Positions 36,555 through 46,047 are shown, counted from the first letter of the stretch. The stretch is DNA of 64,000 nt from Candidatus Pedobacter colombiensis (GCA_029202485.1 CP119313.1:2790001-2854000); one strand, 5' to 3'. The notes: a model not told the origin generated them from the sequence alone. Translations and numbers: made by a program.

Positions 36555-38287
36555 AAGCAAAACCGGCTTCCTTCTCCTAACTCGCTTTCAACCCATATTG
36601 TACCATTTTCGGCTTCTATAAAGTCTTTAGAAATGGCTAACCCCAGTCCGGAACCCGATTTATTGTTTCCATCTGTAGGTACCTGAAAATACTTCTCAAA
36701 CAAGCGTTTTTGGTATTTTTCTTCTATTCCCTTACCAAAATCACGAACAGAGAACTCTATAGTATCTCTTTTTTCAACTACCTGAACAATGATCTTTGAT
36801 TTTTCTGAACTATACCTAAGTGCATTGGATAGAAAATTAACCAGTACCCATGCTGTTTTTTCGATATCTACACTAATCTGAGATAGGTTATTTTTGGAAA
36901 TCAGTTCCAGTTCAATAGATTTCTGCTCGGCCTGAAACCTTACCGCATCCATCGCATAAATAGCAATCTTGCGTGGGTCAGATTTTGCAAAATTCAATTG
37001 GAGGTTTCCTGTTTCTAACTGTGCAAGATCAAGCAATTCAGTAGTTATCTTTAGCAGACGACCACAATCTTCCTTAATATGTTGCACCAATTCTTTTTGC
37101 TCTGTATTCAATGATCCCACACGCTCATCATCCATTAATTTTAAGCTCATTTTAATAGAAGATATAGGTGTTTTTAACTCATGAGACACTGTGGCAATGA
37201 AATTGGTTTTCGCTTCATCCAGTTCCTTATACTTCGTAATATTTTTAAGGACATAAACTTCGCCGGCTTCTTTTCCGGTTTGTACCATAGCATTATCGGC
37301 GTTGTCATCGTAATTAGGTATCTTGATTTCTCTACGTTCCAATTGAAAATAAGACTCTTTTTGATCTGCGTAAATTTTCATTGGTTTATTAACACTATCC
37401 TCCTGCAAAATTCGGTTTAGCAGATCATTCTTTTTCCTAAGTTCCATTGCATTCGCACCTATTACAAGTTTTTGCTCAAGGTTCAACAACTGACCTGCTA
37501 CTTTATTAAAGAAAATAATCTCATCATGCTCATTTACCCCAATTATGGCATCCTGCATCTGCTCAATAATCGTCTCAATCCTTAGCTTTTCAGATTGTAA
37601 TTTAGCCATATTACTATTCTCCCATTTATTTAATTCACTAGCCATCACATTAAAAGAATCAGCCAATTCTGTAAACTCATTAGAACCTTTAAATTCCAAT
37701 CGCTGTTTATAGTTTTTGCGACTGATTTCGCGTATGGCATCTGCGAATTCCTTTAAGGGATTGGCTACGAAGCCAGGAAAATTAACAATGAAAGAGAATA
37801 GAATCAGAAAGCAGACAGAAGCTGCAAAAAGTACATACATGGCCGACTTTTCTATTGAATTTTGTGCTACTCCATTTTTTCTTACAATGGCATTCATATT
37901 CAAATCGTCAATTAGCTTTAATTGATATCTTACCTCAGTTAAGGCTTTTTGTTTAGCAGCTAAATCTGTTGCAGGATCTATAATACTGGTATAAGCGGCC
38001 TTCAATGCCGCCACAGCCTGATCTTCCCCCGGTTCAGTCACATTTTTGCCTTCCAATGCCAACTCCTGGTTAAACATTGCCTGAGCCTCTGCCGATAAGG
38101 GTAGTGGATGCTCATCTATGATAGAACGCATTTTACTGGTAAAGCCCAACGTCTCATAATTGTCTTTCAAAATAACCTTTGATCTTTTGGAGATTTCGTT
38201 CATGTAGTATAAGGAAATGCCTCCAAAAAAGAGTATCACCACGAACAAGAATCCGAATCCGAGGCGAAGTTTGTTTTTTATCTTCAT
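36533..38287 (-). CDS. Membrane histidine kinase (HAMP-PAS-HisKA-HATPase) of the kdp cluster
   Basis: 584 residues: helix 1 (about 8-30), periplasmic helical sensor, helix 2 (about 152-172, 'VLFAASVCFLILFSFIVNF'), HAMP, PAS (about 235-350), HisKA with H near 368 in 'ATVSHELKTPISS', HATPase with 'GSGLGLAISKDFIEAENG'. It follows the kinase-less kdpD with a 32-base gap, so it probably supplies the kinase activity missing there. Likely partner: the sigma-54-type regulator at 46657. That pairing is inference from the cluster. Confidence 0.88.
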   Translation of the reverse strand: MKIKNKLRLGFGFLFVVILFFGGISLYYMNEISKRSKVILKDNYETLGFTSKMRSIIDEHPLPLSAEAQAMFNQELALEGKNVTEPGEDQAVAALKAAYTSIIDPATDLAAKQKALTEVRYQLKLIDDLNMNAIVRKNGVAQNSIEKSAMYVLFAASVCFLILFSFIVNFPGFVANPLKEFADAIREISRKNYKQRLEFKGSNEFTELADSFNVMASELNKWENSNMAKLQSEKLRIETIIEQMQDAIIGVNEHDEIIFFNKVAGQLLNLEQKLVIGANAMELRKKNDLLNRILQEDSVNKPMKIYADQKESYFQLERREIKIPNYDDNADNAMVQTGKEAGEVYVLKNITKYKELDEAKTNFIATVSHELKTPISSIKMSLKLMDDERVGSLNTEQKELVQHIKEDCGRLLKITTELLDLAQLETGNLQLNFAKSDPRKIAIYAMDAVRFQAEQKSIELELISKNNLSQISVDIEKTAWVLVNFLSNALRYSSEKSKIIVQVVEKRDTIEFSVRDFGKGIEEKYQKRLFEKYFQVPTDGNNKSGSGLGLAISKDFIEAENGTIWVESELGEGSRFCFSLPVVP

Positions 38288-38319
38288 TATTATTTTGTTT
38301 TAAATTCTTTAAGTAGCGC

Positions 38320-39450
38320 TTATGATAAAATGACTAAATCTGTTTCTGTGGCCGAAATTCTTTGCAAAAGTTGGTTAAAAATCGCAGTTCTCATGATAAT
38401 TTGAAATAAATTTAAATGCGGCTTGCCTATACATATTGTTGTGATTTCCTTTTCTTCAGCCATTTTAATAATTGCCTGTGTAATATCGTTACTTTTAACC
38501 TTAATCACTTCAGCTCCCAGTTCTGTTGCCATTTTAAAATTATTGATCAAATGACGTTGTAAATCAAGCTTTATGCGATCTCCCCGCTCATTGCTATTTT
38601 GTACATACAAAACAATCCAGGGCGAACGATAATATGAAGCAAGTCTGGCTGTTTTACGGATCACAATCTTAGCAGTATCATGATTGGTCGAAATGCAGGC
38701 CATAAAACGTTCGGGTCTTAGTTTAATTTGTTTAGGGATCTCTAAACTAATCTTTCTCTCCAAATGATGGGCTACTTCTTTTAAAGCCAGCTCTCGTAAT
38801 TGTAATATCCTTTCTGACTGAAAAAAATTTCCTAAAGCACGTTCTATTTTACTTTCATCATAGATTTTTCCTGATTTTAAACGGTCTATCAATTCATCAG
38901 CAGTTAAATCTATATTTACGATTTCGTCTGCCAATTCTAAAATCTTATCTGGTATCCTTTCTGTAATGGATATGCCGGCTATCTTTTCAATTTCTCCATT
39001 CATACTTTCCAGATGCTGTATGTTTACCGCCGAGATCACACTAATACCAGCCTCGAGAATATCAACTACATCCTGCCACCTCTTACCATTTTTGCTCCCT
39101 TCCACATTGGTGTGGGCAAGCTCATCGACGATCACAACTTCAGGATGCAGGCTCATGATGGCATTGACATCCATTTCTTCCAGCTCCTTACCTTTATAAA
39201 ATATTTTCCTTCTGGCAATTAAAGGAAGGCCTAACAAGAGTGCCTGCGTTTCTGCACGGTTGTGCGTTTCAATATATCCAATCTGTATATCAATCCCATT
39301 TTTCAGTAAAGCATGAGCTTCCTGTAGCATTCTGTAGGTTTTACCTACGCCTGCACTCATGCCTATATAAACTTTAAATTTTCCTCTTCTTGATTTTTTT
39401 ACCAGATCGAGAAACTTACGTACGGAACTCTCTTTATTTTCTTCTTCCAT
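38320..39450 (-). CDS. kdpD: KdpD N-terminal sensor module without kinase (KdpD + USP domains)
   Basis: 376 residues. Residues 20-230 are the KdpD domain with Walker A 'GMSAGVGKTYRML' (G30-T38) and 'VIVDELAHTNVEG'; about 250-375 is a universal-stress-protein-like domain. The four membrane helices, GAF and histidine-kinase parts of classical KdpD (about 890 residues) are absent and the stop is clean, so this is a family form, not a broken copy. It is thought to sense K+ or ATP/c-di-AMP-type signals in the cytosol. A kinase gene follows directly. Confidence 0.9.
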   Translation of the reverse strand: MEEENKESSVRKFLDLVKKSRRGKFKVYIGMSAGVGKTYRMLQEAHALLKNGIDIQIGYIETHNRAETQALLLGLPLIARRKIFYKGKELEEMDVNAIMSLHPEVVIVDELAHTNVEGSKNGKRWQDVVDILEAGISVISAVNIQHLESMNGEIEKIAGISITERIPDKILELADEIVNIDLTADELIDRLKSGKIYDESKIERALGNFFQSERILQLRELALKEVAHHLERKISLEIPKQIKLRPERFMACISTNHDTAKIVIRKTARLASYYRSPWIVLYVQNSNERGDRIKLDLQRHLINNFKMATELGAEVIKVKSNDITQAIIKMAEEKEITTICIGKPHLNLFQIIMRTAIFNQLLQRISATETDLVILS

Positions 39451-39456
39451 TAAGGA

Positions 39457-39567
39457 TTACCATTTAACGATGATATACGCTTCAGTTATTAAGTACCAAA
39501 TCCCGAGTAATAACAATAAAGAAACACTTAAAACAGGAATCAGTTTAACAATATATTTTTTATTCAT
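39457..39567 (-). CDS. 36-residue membrane peptide between barrel and kdpD
   Basis: Read by hand: ATG at 39567, stop at 39457; 36 residues starting 'MNKKYIVKLIPVLSVSLLLL' with one hydrophobic helix and a Trp-terminated short tail. It lies in the 180-base gap between the outer-membrane barrel and kdpD, 6 bases before the kdpD start. Size and position suggest a small Kdp-associated subunit, but I know no family for it. Confidence 0.5.
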   Translation of the reverse strand: MNKKYIVKLIPVLSVSLLLLLGIWYLITEAYIIVKW

Positions 39568-39629
39568 CCTATTAAATATTAATACAGGACCGGCCACACC
39601 AAAACCAGCCCTGTAAAAACTATACAATC

Positions 39630-40700
39630 TTAAAAAGAAACTGCTATACTCGCAGTAACTGCAGCATCGGTATCAACAGGTTTTTCATTGCGTATAAAAA
39701 CCTTATCCTCACTATTGTATACTTTTCCTTCAAGTCTTACAACTGCATTGCTAAATGGTGCATAATCCAGGTTTACAGAATAACCAGTGGTCTTAAACCC
39801 ATTTTCTGTAGCTGTGGCAATAAAAATACCATCTTTATCCTGATAATACTCTACCCTACCGGCAACCTTCCATTTGCTGGCAATGGCATATTGTGCAATG
39901 GCAACCGGTGACAATACTTCGCTACATTCGCTACTACCTTTAGCTTTTTGTTGCGTTCCATAATCAAACCCTATCGTTAAATCGAAATCATCGGTCATTT
40001 GATATATTCCGTACACATTGTGATAAAAGCGCTTTACCCTAACATCGTCAGCACCTTCTGTCCCCAAATAATTACTGTAATTTACGGTAATTTTGCTGGT
40101 AGGTTTCCAGGTTAATTGTACACCTCCAGCTGGTTTACTATTTCCATTTAGACGGTTAATACGCTGCCAACCATTTAAATATAACAATACTGCAGAGAAT
40201 TTACCATCATTGGTTGCATAACTTACCTTGGCCCCCGATTCATAATAAGGTGTATTTTCTGAAGAAATATTTCTGGTTAGTACCCAACAATCTTTAGATA
40301 TTGCACTTTCAAAGCCTATGTGGGAGGAGAAGATACCTGCATCTGCCCATAAATTAATTGTTTTAGAGAGTTTTATGCCTGCATTGGCTTCAAAAAGGTT
40401 TTTTAACACTCCCGGTTCGGTAGCTAAATTGGCATTGGCATAAGTACCAGCCATTATAGCCACATTAGCCCTAATGGCTCCATTGTCGTAACTTCCTTTT
40501 ATAAATCCAAGGTTTAAACTCACCTCATTGTGGCGGTTATGCGAGTAAATAAAACCTGGTCTATTATTATCCGATGGTTTGTTAAAGTCGTATCCATAAG
40601 CTGTTTCCAGGTAACCCGTTACTTTAATTTTGGATTCTTCCTGCGCATAAGAACAGGCAGCCGAACTTAGGGCCGCCGAAAGCAATAATAGTTTCTTCAT
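39630..40700 (-). CDS. Outer-membrane beta-barrel protein (BBP2/porin-like) in the kdp operon
   Basis: 356 residues with a signal peptide ('LLLLSAALSSAACSYAQ') and alternating-hydrophobic strands through to a terminal Phe ('VTASIAVSF'), the mark of an outer-membrane barrel. It resembles the putative BBP2 (DUF1597-type) barrels, with motifs 'TGYLETAYGYDFNKP' and 'NRHNEVSLNLGFIKG'. One base separates it from kdpC, so it is co-transcribed and may let potassium across the outer membrane under limitation; that role is inferred. Confidence 0.82.
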   Translation of the reverse strand: MKKLLLLSAALSSAACSYAQEESKIKVTGYLETAYGYDFNKPSDNNRPGFIYSHNRHNEVSLNLGFIKGSYDNGAIRANVAIMAGTYANANLATEPGVLKNLFEANAGIKLSKTINLWADAGIFSSHIGFESAISKDCWVLTRNISSENTPYYESGAKVSYATNDGKFSAVLLYLNGWQRINRLNGNSKPAGGVQLTWKPTSKITVNYSNYLGTEGADDVRVKRFYHNVYGIYQMTDDFDLTIGFDYGTQQKAKGSSECSEVLSPVAIAQYAIASKWKVAGRVEYYQDKDGIFIATATENGFKTTGYSVNLDYAPFSNAVVRLEGKVYNSEDKVFIRNEKPVDTDAAVTASIAVSF

Positions 40701-40701
40701 G

Positions 40702-41268
40702 TTATTTTTTTAATTCGTCGAGGGCAAGGTTTAATTTTAAAACATTTACAACTGAAGGACCAAACATGCCCAGCAAAGGCCCCTCTGTATTTTTTACAAC
40801 AAGTTCTGCAACGGCTCTATCGGAAAGACCACGGTTTGCAGCAACTCTTTTAATCTGAATAATTGCAGATTGCTCGGAGATATTGGGATCTAAACCACTA
40901 CCCGATGCCGTTACCATATCGGCGGGTATATCTGCTTTTTTCAAATAAGGGTGGTACTTTAAGAGCGTGTCAATTCTTCCCGACACAAGGGCCAGGTATT
41001 CTACATTCGATGGGCCTTTATTGGAGCCTCCAGATCCGGCAGCATTATAGCCGACAGCCGATGGTCTACCCCAAAAATATTCTGGTTTGGTAAAGTTCTG
41101 CCCAATTAAAGCATAACCAACCACCTTACCATTTTTAGTGATTTTCTCACCCCCACCATGTCCTTTAGAAAAACTACCTCCAAAGGCAATTATTAAGGGA
41201 TATATAACGCATAGCAGCAACATCAGCACTGCAGTAAGGCGTATAGATTGTAACAAATATTTTTTCAT
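40702..41268 (-). CDS. kdpC: Potassium-transporting ATPase subunit KdpC
   Basis: 188 residues: one N-terminal membrane helix and the periplasmic domain with family motifs 'YFWGRPSAVGYNAAGSGGSN' and 'DPNISEQSA', then 'NRGLSDRAVAELV'. KdpC is the small structural subunit joining KdpA and KdpB. It follows kdpB by 8 bases. Length is normal. Confidence 0.95.
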   Translation of the reverse strand: MKKYLLQSIRLTAVLMLLLCVIYPLIIAFGGSFSKGHGGGEKITKNGKVVGYALIGQNFTKPEYFWGRPSAVGYNAAGSGGSNKGPSNVEYLALVSGRIDTLLKYHPYLKKADIPADMVTASGSGLDPNISEQSAIIQIKRVAANRGLSDRAVAELVVKNTEGPLLGMFGPSVVNVLKLNLALDELKK

Positions 41269-41276
41269 GTTCTTTT

Positions 41277-43307
41277 TTAAACAAATAATCCAACAAACAA
41301 ATCAATTAGCTTGATGCCGATAAATGGTGCAATAACACCTCCAAGTCCATATATAAACAAGTTTCTGCGTAACAAAGCACTTGCTCCTATAGGTTTATAA
41401 GCCACACCTTTTAAGGCCAGCGGAATCAGGAAAGGAATAATGATGGCGTTAAAAATTACGGCCGAGAGAATTGCACTTTCCGGGCTATGCAGTCCCATGA
41501 TATTCAAATGCTGCAAAGCAGGGATTGAAGCGATAAATAAGGCCGGTACAATCGCAAAATACTTGGCCACATCATTGGCGATAGAAAAGGTAGTTAGTGT
41601 GCCACGCGTGATGAGCAGTTGTTTGCCTATTTCAACAATTTCTATCAGCTTGGTTGGATCATTGTCCAAATCCACCATATTGCCCGCTTCTTTGGCAGCC
41701 TGTGTCCCACTATTCATGGCCACGCCAACATCTGCTTGCGCCAATGCCGGGGCATCATTGGTACCATCCCCCATCATCGCTACCAGCTTACCTAAGGCTT
41801 GTTCCTCTTTAATGTAGTTCATTTTATCTTCGGGTTTGGCCTCAGCAATAAAATCATCTACACCGGCCTTTTCGGCAATAAACTTAGCGGTAAGTGGGTT
41901 ATCACCGGTTACCATTACTGTTTTTACACCCATTTTGCGCAGACGTTCAAAGCGCTCGCTAATGCCAGTTTTTATAATATCCTGCAACTCAATTACACCC
42001 AGTGCTTTTTCATTTTCAGCAACCACCAATGGTGTTCCACCATTACTTGCTATGGCTTTTACCTGTTCCTCAATATCCACGGGAAAAGGATTACCGGCCA
42101 TCAAAACAATATTTCTGATCGAATCAAAAGCACCTTTTCTAATTCGTCTACCATCAGGAGTATCAATACCACTCGACCTCGTTTCGGCCGTAAACTTGAT
42201 AAATTTAGCCCCCTCCGGTACTTTGGTCAGTATATGGGTGTCTTCTATTCCTGCAAGCTCTACAATGGATTTTCCTTCAGGGGTATCATCAGCTAGTGAG
42301 CTGAGTACACAGGCATCCGTAAAGTTCTTGATTATCACTCCTGCTGTAGGATAAAAATTGGTTGCTTTACGGTTGCCGATGGTAATGGTACCTGTTTTAT
42401 CCAACAACAACACATCAATATCACCGGCAGTTTCTACTGCTTTACCGGATTTAGTGATCACATTGGCACGCAATGCTCTGTCCATCCCAGCTATCCCTAT
42501 GGCCGACAATAAACCGCCAATGGTTGTAGGGATCAGACAAACAAACAGGGAAATTAAAGCGGCAATAGTTATGGGTGTATTGGCATAATCAGCGAAAGGC
42601 TTTAAGGCTACACATACAATAATAAATATCAATGTAAAACTGGCCAGCAAAATGGTTAATGCGATCTCATTAGGTGTTTTCTGACGAGATGCGCCTTCAA
42701 CCAATGCTATCATCTTATCCAGAAAGCTCTCGCCGGGCTGTGTACTCACCTGAACTTTAATCTCATCGGAAAGCACTTTTGTACCGCCTGTAACGGATGA
42801 TTTATCTCCTCCACATTCACGGATCACAGGAGCAGATTCTCCGGTAATGGCCGACTCATCAATCGTAGCGATACCAGCAATAATCTCGCCATCAGTTGGT
42901 ATGGTATCCCCTGCTTCGCATATAAATATATCGCCCTTTTTAAGCAGATTAGAAGAACGGATTTCAATAGTTCCATTGGCCAGCAACACTTTTGCAGGTG
43001 TTTCTTCCCTTGTTTTTCTTAAACTATCTGCTTGTGCTTTACCGCGGGCTTCGGCAATAGCTTCAGCAAAATTGGCAAAAAGCACTGTAAGTAATAAAAT
43101 TGTGAAGATCAAAAAGTTGTATACAGATGAACCTTGATCAGTATGCGTAAACGAATAAATCGTAACATAAGCCATGATCAATGTACCAATCTCAACAGTA
43201 AACATCACCGGATTGCGAACCATAACCCGTGGATCTAGCTTGATAAAGGATTGTTTCAATGCAGTTTGCACCAAAGCAGGTTCAAATAATTTATTAGAAG
43301 TTTTCAT
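41277..43307 (-). CDS. kdpB: Potassium-transporting ATPase ATP-binding subunit KdpB
   Basis: 676 residues. P-type ATPase motifs: 'TGESAPV' actuator, 'LLLDKTGTITIGNR' with the phosphorylated Asp near 305, and 'MMGDGTNDAPALAQADVGVA'. N-terminal 'DPRVMVRNPVMF' is typical of KdpB. It hydrolyses ATP to drive K+ uptake through KdpA. The downstream kdpC and upstream kdpA give the standard order. Confidence 0.97.
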   Translation of the reverse strand: MKTSNKLFEPALVQTALKQSFIKLDPRVMVRNPVMFTVEIGTLIMAYVTIYSFTHTDQGSSVYNFLIFTILLLTVLFANFAEAIAEARGKAQADSLRKTREETPAKVLLANGTIEIRSSNLLKKGDIFICEAGDTIPTDGEIIAGIATIDESAITGESAPVIRECGGDKSSVTGGTKVLSDEIKVQVSTQPGESFLDKMIALVEGASRQKTPNEIALTILLASFTLIFIIVCVALKPFADYANTPITIAALISLFVCLIPTTIGGLLSAIGIAGMDRALRANVITKSGKAVETAGDIDVLLLDKTGTITIGNRKATNFYPTAGVIIKNFTDACVLSSLADDTPEGKSIVELAGIEDTHILTKVPEGAKFIKFTAETRSSGIDTPDGRRIRKGAFDSIRNIVLMAGNPFPVDIEEQVKAIASNGGTPLVVAENEKALGVIELQDIIKTGISERFERLRKMGVKTVMVTGDNPLTAKFIAEKAGVDDFIAEAKPEDKMNYIKEEQALGKLVAMMGDGTNDAPALAQADVGVAMNSGTQAAKEAGNMVDLDNDPTKLIEIVEIGKQLLITRGTLTTFSIANDVAKYFAIVPALFIASIPALQHLNIMGLHSPESAILSAVIFNAIIIPFLIPLALKGVAYKPIGASALLRRNLFIYGLGGVIAPFIGIKLIDLFVGLFV

Positions 43308-43329
43308 CTATATTATTTATATATTTTTT

Positions 43330-45048
43330 CTATTTAAGCATCGTAAAGTATTCGGCCAATGGGCCTAATGCCAGCGCGGGGAAATAAGAAAGGGCATTAA
43401 GCACCACGATAACAGCGAAGGTCATTACACTGAAGGTCAACGTATCTGTTTTCAGTGTACCTGCAGATTCAGGAATGTATTTTTTAGCACCCAATAAACC
43501 TGCGATGGCTACGGGACCAATGATAGGTAGAAAACGTCCAAGTATCATCACAAAGCCTGTGACTACATTCCAGAATACATTGTTATCACTCAGGCCCTCA
43601 AATCCGGAACCATTGTTAGCATTTGAGGAAGTCATTTGATACAGCATTTCAGAGAAACCGTGAAATCCGGGGTTATTTAACCAGTTTTTTGGCTGTACTG
43701 ACCAGGCTGCATCACCATGGTTGACAAAGACATAACTTGCTATTGCTGTACCCCCAAGAATTAAAAAAGGGCTCAGCAAAGTAACCAATGCAGCTATTTT
43801 GATCTCCCGCGCTTCTACTTTATGGCCTAAAAACTCAGGTGTACGCCCTACCATTAATCCGGAAATGAATACGGCTATAATCAAGTAGATGAAATAATTG
43901 AGTATACCTGCTCCACAACCACCATAAAACGAGTTAATCATCATGCCCAACAATTGCCAAAGACCTGTAAGTGGCATCGTACTGTCGTGCATACTGTTTA
44001 CGGAGCCGGTAGAAATAATAGTGGTTACTGTACTCCAGTAAGCAGATAAAGCCGGTCCAAAACGTACCTCTTTGCCCTCCATAGCGCCTGTTGCCTGTGA
44101 AATACCCATTTTGGCTATCGCCGGGTTTCCACCAAGCTCTGAAGTCAATGTTGGAATTAATAGGAGTAGCATACCTATAGTCATTACACCAAAAATCATC
44201 CAGGCTAGTCTTCTACGCCTGATGAAATAACCGAATGCAATAACCATGGCAATTGGAATAATTACCTGAGCCATCAGCTCAACCATAGCAGTTAAGTAGT
44301 TAGGATTTTCTAATGGATGTGCAGAGTTTGCACCGAACCAGCCACCTCCATTTGTACCGAGGTGTTTGATGGCAATAAATGCTGCAGCAGGCCCTCTGGA
44401 TACATTTACAGTATCACCTTGTACCGACATAAACTGATCTTTACCTTCATAACTGGTAGGTGTACCATTAAAGGCTAAAATTAAAGCCATAACTAATGAT
44501 AAAGGCAATAACAAACGTGTAATCGATTTCACAAAGAAATCCCAGAAGTTTCCCAACTTAACGGATGTTTTATCTCTAAAAGCCTTAAATAAAACCACCG
44601 CAGCTGTTAAACCTGTTGCACAACTTACAAATTGCAAAAACATCAATACAAAATGTTGTGTCAGATATGTCACACCGGTTTCTCCGGAGTAATCCTGAAG
44701 ATTACAATTTACCACAAAACTAATAATGGTGTTAAAGGAAAGATCTGGCGACATCCCTGGATTTCCGTCAGGATTTAAGGGTAGTTTATCCTGATATATG
44801 AGCATAAAAAATCCGTACACCAACCAAACCATGTTAATCGTCAGCATCGCTTTTAAATGTTGCTTCCAATTCATTTCTTCTTTGGGGTTGATCCCGGACA
44901 ATTTAAATATGCCGTTTTCAATAGGTTTTAGAAAGTCTGTCCAGACTTTCTCTCCGGCAAAAACCTTTGCCAGGTATTTGCCAAGCGGAATGGCTATTGC
45001 GAGCGTAAGCAGATAGGTAGCAATAATTCCAGGTAATTCAGTGTTCAT
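43330..45048 (-). CDS. kdpA: Potassium-transporting ATPase K+-binding subunit KdpA
   Basis: 572 residues with about ten membrane helices and four selectivity-filter-like repeats, including 'TNGGGWFGANSAHP', 'GFGG'-type turn 'YGGCGAGILN' and 'SSNANNGSGFEGL'. It forms the K+ channel-like pathway of the Kdp complex. It begins 9 bases after kdpF and ends 22 bases before kdpB. Confidence 0.97.
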   Translation of the reverse strand: MNTELPGIIATYLLTLAIAIPLGKYLAKVFAGEKVWTDFLKPIENGIFKLSGINPKEEMNWKQHLKAMLTINMVWLVYGFFMLIYQDKLPLNPDGNPGMSPDLSFNTIISFVVNCNLQDYSGETGVTYLTQHFVLMFLQFVSCATGLTAAVVLFKAFRDKTSVKLGNFWDFFVKSITRLLLPLSLVMALILAFNGTPTSYEGKDQFMSVQGDTVNVSRGPAAAFIAIKHLGTNGGGWFGANSAHPLENPNYLTAMVELMAQVIIPIAMVIAFGYFIRRRRLAWMIFGVMTIGMLLLLIPTLTSELGGNPAIAKMGISQATGAMEGKEVRFGPALSAYWSTVTTIISTGSVNSMHDSTMPLTGLWQLLGMMINSFYGGCGAGILNYFIYLIIAVFISGLMVGRTPEFLGHKVEAREIKIAALVTLLSPFLILGGTAIASYVFVNHGDAAWSVQPKNWLNNPGFHGFSEMLYQMTSSNANNGSGFEGLSDNNVFWNVVTGFVMILGRFLPIIGPVAIAGLLGAKKYIPESAGTLKTDTLTFSVMTFAVIVVLNALSYFPALALGPLAEYFTMLK

Positions 45049-45057
45049 AGCTGTTAA

Positions 45058-45135
45058 TTAAAATTTTTCGGGTTTAATGAGCACGTAAATCATATAAATG
45101 AATACTGCTAATGCAATAATGAATAATGCGATCAT
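45058..45135 (-). CDS. kdpF: Kdp small subunit KdpF
   Basis: Read by hand: 25 residues, 'MIALFIIALAVFIYMIYVLI' then KPEKF, one membrane helix and the 'IKPEKF' end characteristic of KdpF. It is placed right before kdpA, where KdpF is always found. The protein stabilises the complex. Too short for usual gene calling. Confidence 0.88.
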   Translation of the reverse strand: MIALFIIALAVFIYMIYVLIKPEKF

Positions 45136-45140
45136 AATTT

Positions 45141-45224
45141 TTAGATTTTCTCGAACCAGTCAATTGATTTGTAAAACACCCGGCACAGTAGCAGCAGGGC
45201 GAGTAGAAGGAGGATTGTTAACAT
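45141..45224 (-). CDS. 27-residue membrane peptide upstream of kdpF
   Basis: Read by hand: ATG at 45224, stop at 45141; 27 residues, a leucine-rich helix followed by 'CRVFYKSIDWFEKI'. The amphipathic end 'YKSIDWFEKI' looks selected, not random, and the gap to kdpF is 5 bases. It is first of the kdp operon behind a candidate sigma-54 promoter. Function unknown; a second KdpF-like subunit is possible. Confidence 0.6.
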   Translation of the reverse strand: MLTILLLLALLLLCRVFYKSIDWFEKI

Positions 45225-45250
45225 AATTGTGTCGTTTTTGATGAACAATA

Positions 45251-45266
45251 GCCAATTGGCATACCA
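45251..45266 (-). promoter_or_regulatory. Candidate sigma-54 promoter of the kdp operon
   Basis: On the minus strand TGGTATG-CCAA-TTGGC fits the TGGYRYG-N4-TTG part of the -24/-12 consensus, with one deviation (TTGGC for TTGCW). It is 27 bases before the ATG at 45224, leaving room for a transcript start about 12 bases downstream. A sigma-54-dependent activator is encoded in the cluster. Confidence 0.42.
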
Positions 45267-45345
45267 CAATCAGACACATAAAAACAAAGCGCTGATTATC
45301 AATAAACAACAATATTTAATAAGGATAAGTTTTAGCGTACCAAAT

Positions 45346-45376
45346 AAAAAACCCTTCCATTTTGGAAGGGTTTTTT
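45346..45376 (-). terminator. Intrinsic terminator after the 45447 gene
   Basis: AAAAAACCCTTCC and GGAAGGGTTTTTT form a 13-bp stem with a 5-base loop; U-rich ends on both strands. It separates the gene ending at 45447 from the kdp operon, and would also stop plus-strand transcripts. Confidence 0.85.
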
Positions 45377-45446
45377 ACCATTTTGATAAGATCGATTCAC
45401 AATTGCGCCGCAGGGACGGACAAACATTGCTCCCTTTAAGCTATCA

Positions 45447-45962
45447 TTAAAAATTACTTTTATTTAACTTAATCAGCACCGCTTCTAGTTCTTCAGGCTT
45501 ATTGGTACCAATCAGGATCTTCTTACCATTGTTGAGTTCCAATTGCAATCCTTTATTACCTGATATATTATAGGCCATTCCTTCCCCAGAGTTGCTGTGA
45601 CGTATACCCCATCCCCCATATTCTCCTAAAGGACTATATGTTCTTACGTAAGACTTAGCTATCATATCCCAACTGTAATATTTATACGACCAGTGAAAAG
45701 GGAAAAACTTCATATAAACACCATCCCTTTTGATTTGTGTATTCAATCTAATACAAAAAAATAGTGCAGTAACCAGAACAACTACCCCTGCTGATGTCAG
45801 CAGTGCATAATTGCTCACTGATTTCCCGGAGACCTGAGTTTTTAGAGTTAACTGCTCATAAAGCCAAAATAGAATAGTACCATCTATACCCAACAAAATA
45901 AGCCAAAGCCACCATTGTCTAAACATTTGATCTTCTGTAAAGAAAATTTCTTGTTGTATCAT
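45447..45962 (-). CDS. Membrane protein with two helices and PH-like domain, function unknown
   Basis: 171 residues: helix 1 (about 18-36), helix 2 (about 55-75), then a beta-rich C-terminal half with 'YSPLGEYGGWGIRHS', 'YNISGNKGLQLELNNGKKIL' and 'IGTNKPEELEAVL', a pattern seen in DUF6141-like bacterial PH-type proteins. No known reaction. It is a single-gene unit between the kdp promoter and a divergent lipoprotein; a link to Kdp is not shown. Confidence 0.68.
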   Translation of the reverse strand: MIQQEIFFTEDQMFRQWWLWLILLGIDGTILFWLYEQLTLKTQVSGKSVSNYALLTSAGVVVLVTALFFCIRLNTQIKRDGVYMKFFPFHWSYKYYSWDMIAKSYVRTYSPLGEYGGWGIRHSNSGEGMAYNISGNKGLQLELNNGKKILIGTNKPEELEAVLIKLNKSNF

Positions 45963-46047
45963 TATAAAGTGTTAATTTTAATCCTAAAACAATAACATGC
46001 AACATACCAATTTTAATTAACATTAAGTTAAGTATAAAAGAACAACT

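Noticed and set aside
41836..42354. Long open frames antisense to kdpB (also 41440-41817 and 41799-42296)
   Set aside because: They mirror the codon pattern of kdpB, which has full P-type ATPase motifs; no start signal or family resemblance.
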